DNA of 64,000 bases from Paracoccaceae bacterium. GTDB lineage: Bacteria; Pseudomonadota; Alphaproteobacteria; Rhodobacterales; Rhodobacteraceae. The notes below the pieces were generated by a model. The model saw nothing but the letters and a program-made list of their open reading frames with translations, had not been told where the DNA came from and did no database searches. Positions within the stretch are counted from its first letter, which is position 1; each line of letters opens with the position of its first letter. The position numbers and the translations under genes were made by a program. Positions 49,799-59,330 of this stretch are shown one piece after another. The stretch lies in contig JAIOYF010000005.1 of NCBI GenBank assembly GCA_021741245.1, positions 124,001 through 188,000 of the forward strand. Reading direction: 5' to 3'.

Positions 49799-50274
49799 TG
49801 GCAGATGCACGGTTTGAAGATGGTGAAGAGGGCCCGCTGCGCCTGATTGCGCGGCAGGCGGAGGATGTGTTGGTCCTGTCGTCCCTGCTGCAAGATGCCG
49901 TCTTTCCAATGTCCGAGATGCGCTATGACCGCAAGGCGCGGCGCTTTGCCTTGCTGGTCAACCGCTTCCGCTGGGAAGACCGCGCGGCAGCCGAGGTTGC
50001 AAAGCGCCCGTTTGAGCGGGTTCGCAGCCTTTTGGTGATTGAGGATGTGATGGCGGTGCGCACATCGGGCATCGACCGTGCCGATAAGGACCTGATCTTG
50101 TCGCTCTTGTCGCTTGGTTTTGTGGCGGGCGAGGATGGCACGGGGGTCTTGACCCTTATACTGGCGGGGGACGGGGCAATTGCCTTGGATCTGGAGGCGC
50201 TGGAACTGCATCTGGACGATGTGACGCGGCCCTATATCGCGCCGTCGCGAAAGCAGCCTTCACATAACGACTGA
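49798..50274 (+). CDS. DUF2948 family protein
   Basis: This 158-residue protein belongs to DUF2948: RLIARQAEDVLVLSSLLQDA opens the domain, followed by KARRFALLVNRFRWED and LTLILAGDGAIALDLEALEL. It is soluble, with no signal peptide. Function is unknown; its one-base overlap with murA (TGATG) suggests a cell-envelope-related or housekeeping role, as inference only. Confidence 0.88.
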   Translation: MADARFEDGEEGPLRLIARQAEDVLVLSSLLQDAVFPMSEMRYDRKARRFALLVNRFRWEDRAAAEVAKRPFERVRSLLVIEDVMAVRTSGIDRADKDLILSLLSLGFVAGEDGTGVLTLILAGDGAIALDLEALELHLDDVTRPYIAPSRKQPSHND

Positions 50275-50327
50275 CCGCGCCGCCAAGGCCTGTTGCGGAC
50301 AACCCCGTTCAGGGACAGTCCAGCACG

Positions 50328-50744
50328 CTATTCGTCTGTTTCCGGGCCTTTCATCAGGCGCTCGGCCTTTTTGCGCACCAGAACGGACCGCAGGTCATGC
50401 ATGGCAAGCAAAAGCGAATCCGTCACATCGTCGAGTTGCGCATCGGTGGCCTTTGACTGAACCCATTGCGTGGTCAGGTTCATATGGTCGATGGCGCGAA
50501 ATATATCGTCGATATCGCGCGCGGCCAGTGTGGCCACGCGCTTTTCCAGCCAATCGGTGACGATTGCGGTTTCTTCCCCGGTCAGCTTTCTGTCGCCATG
50601 GGGTTTGATGTTGCCATTGCGGACGTTGACGATGGCGATCTCTTCCATCTCGATCCGACGCTGCCGGTTTTCGGTATCAACTTTGAACACAGCCGCACCG
50701 TTTTCACGAATACGGAAATAATACTCCGGCAGATCGCCCGCCAT
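50328..50744 (-). CDS. Conserved protein of unknown function
   Basis: This 138-residue soluble protein starts with a beta-rich part (PEYYFRIRENGAAVFKVDTE, RRIEMEEIAIVNVRNGNIKP) and continues as helices (VTDWLEKRVATLAARDIDDI, LLLAMHDLRSVLVRKKAER). No motif of a known enzyme is visible. AGGAG precedes ATG 50744, so the longer frame to 50792 is rejected. It is eight bases downstream of the aspartate aminotransferase gene and probably cotranscribed. Confidence 0.65.
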   Translation of the reverse strand: MAGDLPEYYFRIRENGAAVFKVDTENRQRRIEMEEIAIVNVRNGNIKPHGDRKLTGEETAIVTDWLEKRVATLAARDIDDIFRAIDHMNLTTQWVQSKATDAQLDDVTDSLLLAMHDLRSVLVRKKAERLMKGPETDE

Positions 50745-50752
50745 GGTCTCTC

Positions 50753-51991
<1,239 letters not shown>

Positions 51992-52044
51992 TTAGGTTCG
52001 ACCGTGACCGCTATCAAGCGGCAACGTCATAAAAGGAACGAAAC

Positions 52045-52446
52045 ATGGCACAATCGGATGTCTCCGTTGACTGGTTTTCGGGCGAGGTTGCGACGTTTGG
52101 CGATCGCCTTGCCGGGGCAAGAGAAGCCTCGGGGATGAGTGCCGAGGATCTGGCGCGCCGTCTGGGCGTCCGCGTCACCACGCTGCGGCAGTGGGAAGAA
52201 GATTTCTCGGAACCCCGCGCGAACCGTCTTCAGATGCTTGCCGGGATGCTTAATGTCTCGATCCGCTGGTTGTTGACGGGCGAGGGGGATGGGCTGGAAG
52301 GCCCGACCGCGCCGGGTACACTGACGGCCACTGCGCAATCCACTTTGGCCGATCTGGCCCGGATGCGGGCGCAGATGCTGGCGCTTAGTCAAGAAATGGG
52401 GCAGATGGAAAAGCGTCTGCGCACCATGTTGCGGGCGGAACAGTGA
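52045..52446 (+). CDS. XRE-type helix-turn-helix protein
   Basis: This 133-residue protein has an XRE helix-turn-helix at about 18-75 (GDRLAGAREASGMSAEDLAR, LGVRVTTLRQWEEDFSEPRAN) and ends in a helical, probably coiled-coil, tail. It is likely a transcription factor. AAAGGA precedes the ATG. It is divergent from aspC and is followed four bases later by sdhE, implying cotranscription. Confidence 0.85.
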   Translation: MAQSDVSVDWFSGEVATFGDRLAGAREASGMSAEDLARRLGVRVTTLRQWEEDFSEPRANRLQMLAGMLNVSIRWLLTGEGDGLEGPTAPGTLTATAQSTLADLARMRAQMLALSQEMGQMEKRLRTMLRAEQ

Positions 52447-52450
52447 CGGG

Positions 52451-52726
52451 ATGGGAATGGAAGACGCGACAGCACGGCTAAAGCGGATGAAGATGCGCTC
52501 TTGGCGGCGCGGGACCAAAGAGATGGACCTGCTGCTTGGCCCTTGGGCGGATGCGCATATTGACGACCTGAGCCCCGAGGCGCTGGAGGTTTACGAGGTG
52601 CTTTTGGCCGAAAATGATCAGGATTTGATGTCATGGGTGCTGGGCCAGACCCCGACGCCAGAGGAATTGACACCGATGCTGGACCAGATCGCCGAGTTTG
52701 GCCGGAACAGATTGCGTAAGGTTTGA
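52451..52726 (+). CDS. sdhE: FAD assembly factor SdhE
   Basis: This 91-residue protein helps attach FAD to succinate dehydrogenase subunit A. The invariant RGxxE motif is RGTKE at 20-24, and MDLLLGPWAD and DLMSWVLGQTPTP match the family. A second ATG at 52457 is possible. It follows the XRE gene in the same transcript. Confidence 0.93.
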   Translation: MGMEDATARLKRMKMRSWRRGTKEMDLLLGPWADAHIDDLSPEALEVYEVLLAENDQDLMSWVLGQTPTPEELTPMLDQIAEFGRNRLRKV

Positions 52727-52805
52727 TCTAAAACCGGCACGAGTTTACGAAATGTTTGCGGTTTGTGCTGATTCTGCCCCTGTTATTGGAAGGTGGAGAC
52801 AACGC

Positions 52806-53303
52806 ATGACACTTCAGGCCCCGGTCCTTGATGGATCGCAAAAGGTTCTTACCCTTGGCTATCTTGAAAGCCTCGCTTTGGTGGAACGTCTTCATCGATT
52901 GCTTCTTGATGTGATCAAGGATGAGTTTGAACGCCTCGGCCTGCTGGAGATAAACTCGGTGCAGGCGCTGTTGTTGTTCAACATCGGCGAGAATGAGGTG
53001 ACGGCCGGTGAATTGAAAAGCCGGGGTTATTATCAAGGCAGCAATGTCAGCTATAACCTGAAGAAACTGGTGGAGCTTGGCTATATGCACCACCAGCGAT
53101 CGGAACTGGATCGCCGCTCTGTCCGGGTGAAACTGACGGAAAAGGGGCGGCGGGTGCGGGCTGTGCTGTCGGACCTCTTCGCCCGCCATGCCGAGGTGCT
53201 GATGAAGAAATCGGTGCTGGATGCCGAAGGGATGGAAGATGTGAACCGGTCGCTCAAGCGGATGGAACGGTTCTGGACGGATCAGATCCGCTATATCTAT
53301 TGA
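52806..53303 (+). CDS. MarR-family regulator, LdtR-like
   Basis: This 165-residue winged-helix regulator resembles the alphaproteobacterial LdtR group, which controls L,D-transpeptidase genes and stress tolerance in relatives such as Liberibacter (from memory). The core YLESLALVERLHRLLLDVIK, GYYQGSNVSYNLKKLVELGY and ELDRRSVRVKLTEKGRRV cover the helix-turn-helix and wing. GGTGGAG precedes ATG 52806; an open frame from 52698 is not used. Its target genes are not in the window. Confidence 0.82.
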   Translation: MTLQAPVLDGSQKVLTLGYLESLALVERLHRLLLDVIKDEFERLGLLEINSVQALLLFNIGENEVTAGELKSRGYYQGSNVSYNLKKLVELGYMHHQRSELDRRSVRVKLTEKGRRVRAVLSDLFARHAEVLMKKSVLDAEGMEDVNRSLKRMERFWTDQIRYIY

Positions 53304-53328
53304 CCACGATCACCCCCTGCGCGGACGC

Positions 53329-55395
53329 TTATCGCCGCCAGAACCGGGCATGGCTGGCAAAGCGGCCTTGCAGTTTGGCAAGCACCCGATTGCCAAGGCC
53401 CGGATGCGGCAAAGCGCCCGATGCCAAACGCTCCACCACCACTTCGGCAGGGCAGGGGCGGCGGCTGACGGGATCATAGCCACGCGGATAAGCGATCAGG
53501 GCGGCATGGACCAGATGATCCAAGCTGGGCCTTGGCTGGCGCTGGCCATCGGGTTTTCGCAAGCGACGCGTGGGGATTGGGCCCAGATCCGTGGTCAGGC
53601 CCCAGCCCGCATAGAACGGCGCGCCAAGACAGGTCACGGGCTTGCCGCGCAACAGGGCCTCGAACCCCAGAAGGCTGGTGATCGTCCAGACTGCATCCAC
53701 CGCATCGATCAGGGCGATGGGGTCCGCCTTATGGGCCACCACATCGGCCAGCCCGATCAGGGCGTCGGGGCCAATCGCGCCGGGCCGCAGCCCAGCCTCG
53801 ACATCGGGATGCGGTTTGTAGATCACCACGGCGTCGGGGTTCTGGGCGCGAACGTGCTGCAACAGCGCAAGGTTGCTGCGAATATCACCCGCCCCTTTCA
53901 GGATTGAGGCGTCATCCTCGACCTGCCCCGGCACAAGGATACGCCTGCCTTCGGGCAGCGGGGGCAGGGCGCCGTGCAGATTGTATTTGCTGATCCCCAG
54001 CGCCACCAACCGTTCGCGCAACCGCGCCGCACGGCCAAGGCCACCGGGGGGCGGGGGGGACAGGATCAACCGCTCCAACCGGCTTTCGCGGCCCGGATCA
54101 TAGTAGATGCCAAGATCATCACTGACCAAGGACAGGGGCGGGACAAGATCCGCGCCCAACCCGCGCGAGCGCAAGAAGCCATCCTCGACCCGGCGCAGGC
54201 TGGTGGTGCCGAAATCGGCCCCCTCCGGCTCCTTGCCCGCCCAAACCAGAATGCCGCGCGACCCGGCCTTTGCCTTGGCCTGCAGCGCGGTATCGGCAAA
54301 GATCAGCGGCTTTTCCCGACCGAACACGGCTTGCAGGCGCCCGCGCTTCCACATCCGCATGCCAAGCGCCACATGACCCGCGCGATCCTCGCGAAAGGCG
54401 CGCACCTCGGCCTCCATCTGATCGACGGCCTCTTCAAAGCTGCACAGACGGTCGCGGCAGGGGTCATACCATGTGGGCGCAAGGAGCATCGCGGCGGCAA
54501 AAAGCTGGGCCCGCGTCAGTGCCCGGCCCCGACGCGGGATGGGGGCTGCATCCGTGGTCAGGCCCCACCCGGCATAGAAGGGCTGGCCAAAGACCCTTGG
54601 CCTGTGCCCTGCACAGATCGCTTCGAACCCCATCTGGGATGAGACGACATAGACGGCAATGGCCCCCTCCAGCAACGCCCAAGGGCAGACGGGTTCTGAT
54701 AACAGGCTGACCCGCCCGCCCGCGTCTTGCGCGCCGAAATGGCCGGGGCGCAAACCAAGGGTGGTTTCGGGATGGGTTTTGATCAGGATCTGCGCCTGCG
54801 GGTTTTCATCCATCGCGGCGGCCAGCATCTCTTTGAACGTTGCCGCCGAGGCCGCGCCATGCCGGATCGAGGCATCCCCCAAGGTCTGATCAATCACCAA
54901 GACATAGCCCGGCGGCGGCGGTTGGATGGTCAGATCGTGCAGATTGTATTTTGACAGGCGAAGGGCCTGAATCCGCGCCATCCCCTCTTTCGCGCGCATC
55001 AACAGGTGCGAATTATCCAATTCATGCGCCGCAAGGAAATGCTCCAGAACCGACGGCGCGCTGCTGTCGAAATGCACGCCCATGGGGTCGATCAGCAGAC
55101 CGATGGGCGCATCCCCCATCCGTCCGGGCCGGATGGAGCGCAGGAATGTATCCTCCACCCGCACCAAGGGAACGTTGTGACGGGCCGCCATCGCCTCGCC
55201 CCGCCGGGCATAGGGGCTGCGGCCCCAAACGACAACGCCATCGCCGGGCGCGGGCCGGCCGATCCGCAAGTCATGCCCCGCAAGCGCAAGGATGCGCCGC
55301 AACCGCGCGTCGCGCGCAAAGCCCGCGTTGTAAAAGAAAAGCCGCCGGGGGATGGTCCCGGCGGCGAAGGGTTGAGCATCGGGTTGCGGTGCCAA
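53329..55395 (-). CDS. kpsC: Capsule polysaccharide Kdo transferase KpsC
   Basis: KpsC adds the Kdo residues that link group 2-type capsule to its lipid. The protein of about 688 residues has two homologous modules (about 20-330 and 355-675), each with a VEDTFLRS/VEDGFLRS block, LSKYNLH/ISKYNLH, and the C-terminal PFYAGWGLTTD. No ATG fits: the nearest upstream (55488) lies inside the preceding gene, so TTG 55395, eight bases after that gene's stop with GAGG in front, is proposed. Related E. coli KpsC has a similar length. Confidence 0.88.
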   Translation of the reverse strand: MAPQPDAQPFAAGTIPRRLFFYNAGFARDARLRRILALAGHDLRIGRPAPGDGVVVWGRSPYARRGEAMAARHNVPLVRVEDTFLRSIRPGRMGDAPIGLLIDPMGVHFDSSAPSVLEHFLAAHELDNSHLLMRAKEGMARIQALRLSKYNLHDLTIQPPPPGYVLVIDQTLGDASIRHGAASAATFKEMLAAAMDENPQAQILIKTHPETTLGLRPGHFGAQDAGGRVSLLSEPVCPWALLEGAIAVYVVSSQMGFEAICAGHRPRVFGQPFYAGWGLTTDAAPIPRRGRALTRAQLFAAAMLLAPTWYDPCRDRLCSFEEAVDQMEAEVRAFREDRAGHVALGMRMWKRGRLQAVFGREKPLIFADTALQAKAKAGSRGILVWAGKEPEGADFGTTSLRRVEDGFLRSRGLGADLVPPLSLVSDDLGIYYDPGRESRLERLILSPPPPGGLGRAARLRERLVALGISKYNLHGALPPLPEGRRILVPGQVEDDASILKGAGDIRSNLALLQHVRAQNPDAVVIYKPHPDVEAGLRPGAIGPDALIGLADVVAHKADPIALIDAVDAVWTITSLLGFEALLRGKPVTCLGAPFYAGWGLTTDLGPIPTRRLRKPDGQRQPRPSLDHLVHAALIAYPRGYDPVSRRPCPAEVVVERLASGALPHPGLGNRVLAKLQGRFASHARFWRR

Positions 55396-55402
55396 ACCGG
55401 CC

Positions 55403-56542
55403 TCAGTTCTGCGTTGTGATATTCGCCAGCGAGTTTGCTGCCCCCGCCGTGCCGGTGACCGCGCCAAGGGTCTTTTGCCACTGCACATAGGGTGCCTCGG
55501 TCACATAGACCGTATCGCCATCGCGCACGATGAAATCACGCGCCTCGAACATGCCGGTCGGTTGCGTCAGATCCAGAACATAGATCATGCGCTGCGCACC
55601 GCGCAGATCGTTCCGCCCCAAGACGGCATTGGCAATTTCGGCGGGTTCGTTGCGGAAGATGAAGACGCCGGTCGGATCCGCAAGGTTGGTGTTCAGGCCC
55701 CCAACGATGGCAATCGCCTCGATGGCTGAAAGGGTCTCTGTTTCAAACGGGACCCGGTTTTGTGCGCCTGTCGCCCCAAGGGCCACGAAGGCACGGGTGT
55801 CTTGCTCGACCACGATCTTGTCGCCGGGGCGCAGCGCGATATCGAGCGAGGGGTTGTTGTAAAGGTCTTGCAGCCAGACCTTGCCGGACTGTTTGCCACG
55901 CGTCACGCGCACGAGGGCGGTTTCTGGCGGGATCGACACGCCGCCCGCCCGCGCCAGCATTGCTGAGAGCAGACGTGTTGGACGTTCGATGGGGAAGATG
56001 CCATTTGATCCGGCAAAGCCACCCACCGAAACGGTGGACCCATCACCGGCAAGGCGCTGAACGGTGATTTGCGGGTCTGGGGTTTGGGTGTCGAGCTTGC
56101 GTGTAATGGCTTGGCGCAGACCTTCGGGGGTTTGCCCCGCCGCCCTGACCCGGCCAGCATAGGGCACAAAGATATAGCCTTGGCCATCGACCTGCACTTC
56201 GCTCAGCGAACTGACCCTTTGCCCGGTATTGCCCAAAAGCGGGTCGTCGCGCACGTTTTCAAACACCACCAGACCCAGCGTGTCGCCGGGGTTGATCGTG
56301 TCAGAGCCGACAACGCCTGCATTCAGGAAGGCCGAGGAAAACCCGAAGGAGGGAATGACAGCCGTGGCCCGAGTGACACGCGGGTTGACCGAAACCACAA
56401 AGGCGTCGCCCTGTTGAAGAACAGAACCCTTGAAAATCTCGGCCTTGTTGGGGCCTGACCTTGGAAGTCCGCATGCCGCTGTGGATGCAACCAAAGCTGC
56501 AAGGGCAAGGGCTTTCGCCCCCCTTGATGTAATGCCGTTCAC
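55403..56542 (-). CDS. Polysaccharide export lipoprotein (Wza/KpsD-like)
   Basis: This outer-membrane export protein of 379 residues has a lipoprotein signal with lipobox STAAC (Cys24). A polysaccharide export domain follows (INPGDTLGLVVFENV, VDGQGYIFVPYAGRVRAAGQ) and then SLBB-type domains (VSVGGFAGSNGIFPIE, LRPGDKIVVEQD, VRDGDTVYVTEAP). The start is GTG 56542 with AAAGGAG upstream; the ATG at 56620 has no support. It sits between kpsS and kpsC. Membrane ABC components (KpsM, KpsT, KpsE) are not in the window. Confidence 0.88.
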   Translation of the reverse strand: MNGITSRGAKALALAALVASTAACGLPRSGPNKAEIFKGSVLQQGDAFVVSVNPRVTRATAVIPSFGFSSAFLNAGVVGSDTINPGDTLGLVVFENVRDDPLLGNTGQRVSSLSEVQVDGQGYIFVPYAGRVRAAGQTPEGLRQAITRKLDTQTPDPQITVQRLAGDGSTVSVGGFAGSNGIFPIERPTRLLSAMLARAGGVSIPPETALVRVTRGKQSGKVWLQDLYNNPSLDIALRPGDKIVVEQDTRAFVALGATGAQNRVPFETETLSAIEAIAIVGGLNTNLADPTGVFIFRNEPAEIANAVLGRNDLRGAQRMIYVLDLTQPTGMFEARDFIVRDGDTVYVTEAPYVQWQKTLGAVTGTAGAANSLANITTQN

Positions 56543-56631
56543 TGCTCGGGCTCCTTTAACTGGATTTGCCTCAAGTTTTGCCTGCAAACCTACATAAACA
56601 CGTGGGAAAATGCCAGACAAGCGAGCAATGG

Positions 56632-57921
56632 TCAGTTCACGACGCGCAACTGTTGCCGTGGTGCCGCGCTTCCCGAGGTCAGCGCCTGATAGGGATCCTC
56701 ATGGGACAGCATCATATCCACTACCTGTCGTAGCAATTCGCGCCGCCCACGCGAACTGTAGAAGCCGCCGGTGATCTGGCTGGTTTCCAGCAAGTAGTGC
56801 CGATAATCGCGATAGGCGCGGCTGTCGGGCCGCGTGGGATGGGAAAAGAACTCGGCCAAGGGTTGGGTCGAGACGAATTCCGGCTTGGCATAGACCGCCG
56901 CGCCAAAGGTTTTCAGGGGCATCCCGCGCCACAGCACCTGTTGCCCGGCGGTGGAATTCACGGTGACGGCGCTGCGTGCGTGGTTCAAAAGCTGGGCCAA
57001 TTTGCCGCCACGCACGAAATGCACCCGACCGTTGAGCCCATGCAGCGCGGTCAATCGCCGGATTTCGCGGGCGATGGGGGCACGACCATCCTCCAGCGGA
57101 TGGGCCTTGAACACCAGATGGTGATGCGGTGGCGCGCCTTTGGCAAAGCCCTCCACCACCACGGCAAGGAATTCGGCCATGGAGGAAAACGGCGAATGCA
57201 TGCGGAAACTTGCATCATGTTCCAGTTGCAGCAGCGCCAGATGGTAGGGAAAGCCGCCATGTTTGATGCGGAATTCGGCGATCATCCGTTCCCACCGATG
57301 AAAGGGCAGCAAGACAAGGCGGCGGCAATAGAGCAAAAATTCTTGCCAGACGGTCAGGGAGCGGTGCGGGCGGAAGTTCTTGAAATCCCAAAATCCGGTC
57401 AGGACGAACCAGTGATAAAGCGCGCCCCAGAAAATATGCTGCCGCATATCGCCCCAGCGGGACGGGGCCTCGGGCAATTCCATCTCGGCTTTGGCAAGGG
57501 CGGTTTGCATCTGGGCCACGGTCATGTCCATCAATCTGGAATGGCCGTTTGCCCCGCCCCGCTCATACGTCACCCAATGCGGGCGCAGATAACCTTCCTC
57601 GAACACATGCACGGTGATCCCAAGGCTGCGGGCGCGGGAAATGGCATGGGCATGCAGGGCGCGGGTGTCGCCGTAAAGCACCAGATCGGTGATGCGCCGC
57701 GCGGTCAGCACTGCCGTGATGTGGTCAGGCCAGTCTTCTTGCGTGCCATGATAGGGCAGGAAGGTGGTCTTTGTCGGCCAAAAGGCCCGATCCCCCCGGT
57801 TGAAGCCGATGCGCCAAACCTCGGCCCCCGCCGATTGCAACATGTTGCCAAGACGGTGGAAAAAGGGGCCATGCGGTCCCTGCAAAAACAAAAAGCGACG
57901 ATCGTTACCTGTGATACGCAT
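56632..57921 (-). CDS. kpsS: Capsule polysaccharide Kdo transferase KpsS
   Basis: KpsS adds the first Kdo to phosphatidylglycerol for capsule anchoring, working with KpsC. The 429-residue protein has FLFLQGPHGPFFHRLGNML at the start, the VHVFEEGYLRPHWVTYERGG acidic block, and HHLVFKAHPLEDGR with VNSTAGQQVLWRGMP near the end. ATG 57921 has AGG at five bases; 57978 is an alternative. It is first in the kpsS-lipoprotein-kpsC transcript. Confidence 0.88.
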   Translation of the reverse strand: MRITGNDRRFLFLQGPHGPFFHRLGNMLQSAGAEVWRIGFNRGDRAFWPTKTTFLPYHGTQEDWPDHITAVLTARRITDLVLYGDTRALHAHAISRARSLGITVHVFEEGYLRPHWVTYERGGANGHSRLMDMTVAQMQTALAKAEMELPEAPSRWGDMRQHIFWGALYHWFVLTGFWDFKNFRPHRSLTVWQEFLLYCRRLVLLPFHRWERMIAEFRIKHGGFPYHLALLQLEHDASFRMHSPFSSMAEFLAVVVEGFAKGAPPHHHLVFKAHPLEDGRAPIAREIRRLTALHGLNGRVHFVRGGKLAQLLNHARSAVTVNSTAGQQVLWRGMPLKTFGAAVYAKPEFVSTQPLAEFFSHPTRPDSRAYRDYRHYLLETSQITGGFYSSRGRRELLRQVVDMMLSHEDPYQALTSGSAAPRQQLRVVN

Positions 57922-58094
57922 GTGGCCTGTTTTACCCACTGATTGACCGAACCTTTCCCGACTAACGGTCAAAAGCAAAGCCTGCCTTAATCGTTACACC
58001 ACGAGCGCGGCGAATTTTAGGCAAATTCTGTCGCGCGTCACGCTCTTGCACGGCCTGCGGGGGCGGGCTACCTCTGGCACAAAGGAGAGCCGCG

Positions 58095-58691
58095 ATGTTC
58101 ACAGGGATTGTCACCGATATCGGCGAAGTGCTGCAGACCGAGCAGCAGGGTGATTTGCGGGCGCGCATTGCCACAAAGTACGATATTGCGGGAATTGAGA
58201 TCGGGGCCTCTATCGCCTCGGATGGGGTGTGCCTGACGGTCATCGCCTTGGGCAGCCTGCCGCGCCCGTGGTATGAGGTGCAGATCTCGGCCGAGACGGT
58301 CAGCAAGACCAACCTTGGCACTTGGGCACCGGGCCAGCGCGTGAACCTTGAACGCGCGCTGAAGGTCGGGGATGAGCTGGGGGGGCATATCGTTTCGGGC
58401 CATGTCGATGGCATGGCCGAGGTGGTGGGCCTGACGCCCGAGGGCGACAGCCTGCGCGTGACCTTTCGTGCACCCGAGGCTTTGGCCAAGTTTATCGCCC
58501 CAAAGGGCTCGGTCGCGCTGAACGGCACGTCCTTGACGGTGAATGAGGTGAATGGCGCGGATTTTGGCATCAACTTCATTCCGCACACGCAAAAGGTGAC
58601 GACGTGGGGCGATGTGGCCTTGGGGGATTTCGTCAATCTAGAGGTTGATACCATGGCCCGCTATGTGGCCCGCCTGCGCGAGTGGGAATGA
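58095..58691 (+). CDS. ribE: Riboflavin synthase alpha subunit
   Basis: This enzyme makes riboflavin from two 6,7-dimethyl-8-ribityllumazine molecules. The 198-residue protein has the MFTGIV start and two lumazine-binding repeats (about 1-95 and 96-190) with ASDGVCLTV and ALNGTSLTVNEV. AAAGGAGAG precedes the ATG. No FMN riboswitch was seen upstream. Its stop overlaps the next gene by four bases (ATGA). Confidence 0.96.
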   Translation: MFTGIVTDIGEVLQTEQQGDLRARIATKYDIAGIEIGASIASDGVCLTVIALGSLPRPWYEVQISAETVSKTNLGTWAPGQRVNLERALKVGDELGGHIVSGHVDGMAEVVGLTPEGDSLRVTFRAPEALAKFIAPKGSVALNGTSLTVNEVNGADFGINFIPHTQKVTTWGDVALGDFVNLEVDTMARYVARLREWE

Positions 58692-59257
58692 CGCCGGGCA
58701 TCGGTCATAACCACGGCCCCGAGATGACGGGCCTTGCGTGGCGCACACATTGCTGGCGCGCGGCGCGGACGCGACTTGTGCCGACCCTGCCCATCGAAGT
58801 TGTGCGCCTGCGGGTGCGTCGTGCGGCCGAATTGGGCCTGCCCTACAAGACTTATGCGGGCATTCGCGCCAGCACAGGCCATGATCTGGTGGCGTTTTTG
58901 TTTTCGTCAAACGCGCTGCGGGTGCTGCGGCAGACCCGTGATCTGCCACCGGAGCGGGCGGCGAAACTGGCGGCCATTTCGGGGGCAGGGCGCATTGGTC
59001 TGGCGACGCTGCCGCTGACCGCTGCGCGTTTGGCCGAACTGGCCCCCGCCCTGACCGCCAGCCATGCGGCCCCCGCCCATCTGGGCAGTTTTGCCGAGGC
59101 GCGCCACCGCCTGCGCGCCGCCCTTGGCCCTTTGCCCTCGGACGCGGTCTTGCTGGTGGCCGAACCGGGGCTGGAGGCGGAATGGTGCGCCGCAGGGCGC
59201 TTGGCGGGCTTTTTGGCGGCGGATCACTTCTTTGCGGCGGACGCCGCGCACAACTGA
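58688..59257 (+). CDS. Conserved protein with GHNHGP motif between ribE and ribB
   Basis: This 189-residue protein begins TPGIGHNHGPEM (residues 2-13), a GHNHGP motif seen at the N-terminus of several alphaproteobacterial and phage-associated proteins. A helical Arg/Ala-rich domain follows (RLRVRRAAELGLPYKTYAGI, DLVAFLFSSNALRVLRQTRD), then an Ala/Leu-rich C-terminus. ATG 58688 overlaps the ribE stop (ATGA). No enzyme motif is visible. Its place in the riboflavin operon is suggestive, but function is unknown. Confidence 0.72.
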   Translation: MTPGIGHNHGPEMTGLAWRTHCWRAARTRLVPTLPIEVVRLRVRRAAELGLPYKTYAGIRASTGHDLVAFLFSSNALRVLRQTRDLPPERAAKLAAISGAGRIGLATLPLTAARLAELAPALTASHAAPAHLGSFAEARHRLRAALGPLPSDAVLLVAEPGLEAEWCAAGRLAGFLAADHFFAADAAHN

Positions 59258-59330
59258 TCTGCACGCCCGGCTCTGGCATTTGGCGCTGCCGCAAGGTAGA
59301 GGCAGGAAAAGCCCGCCAAGGAACAGCCTC

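Noticed and set aside
53350-53907. 185-codon + strand frame over the kpsC 3' end
   Set aside because: Antisense shadow of kpsC, whose domain sequence is clear.
57922-58094. FMN riboswitch upstream of ribE
   Set aside because: The conserved RFN core elements are not present in this leader.
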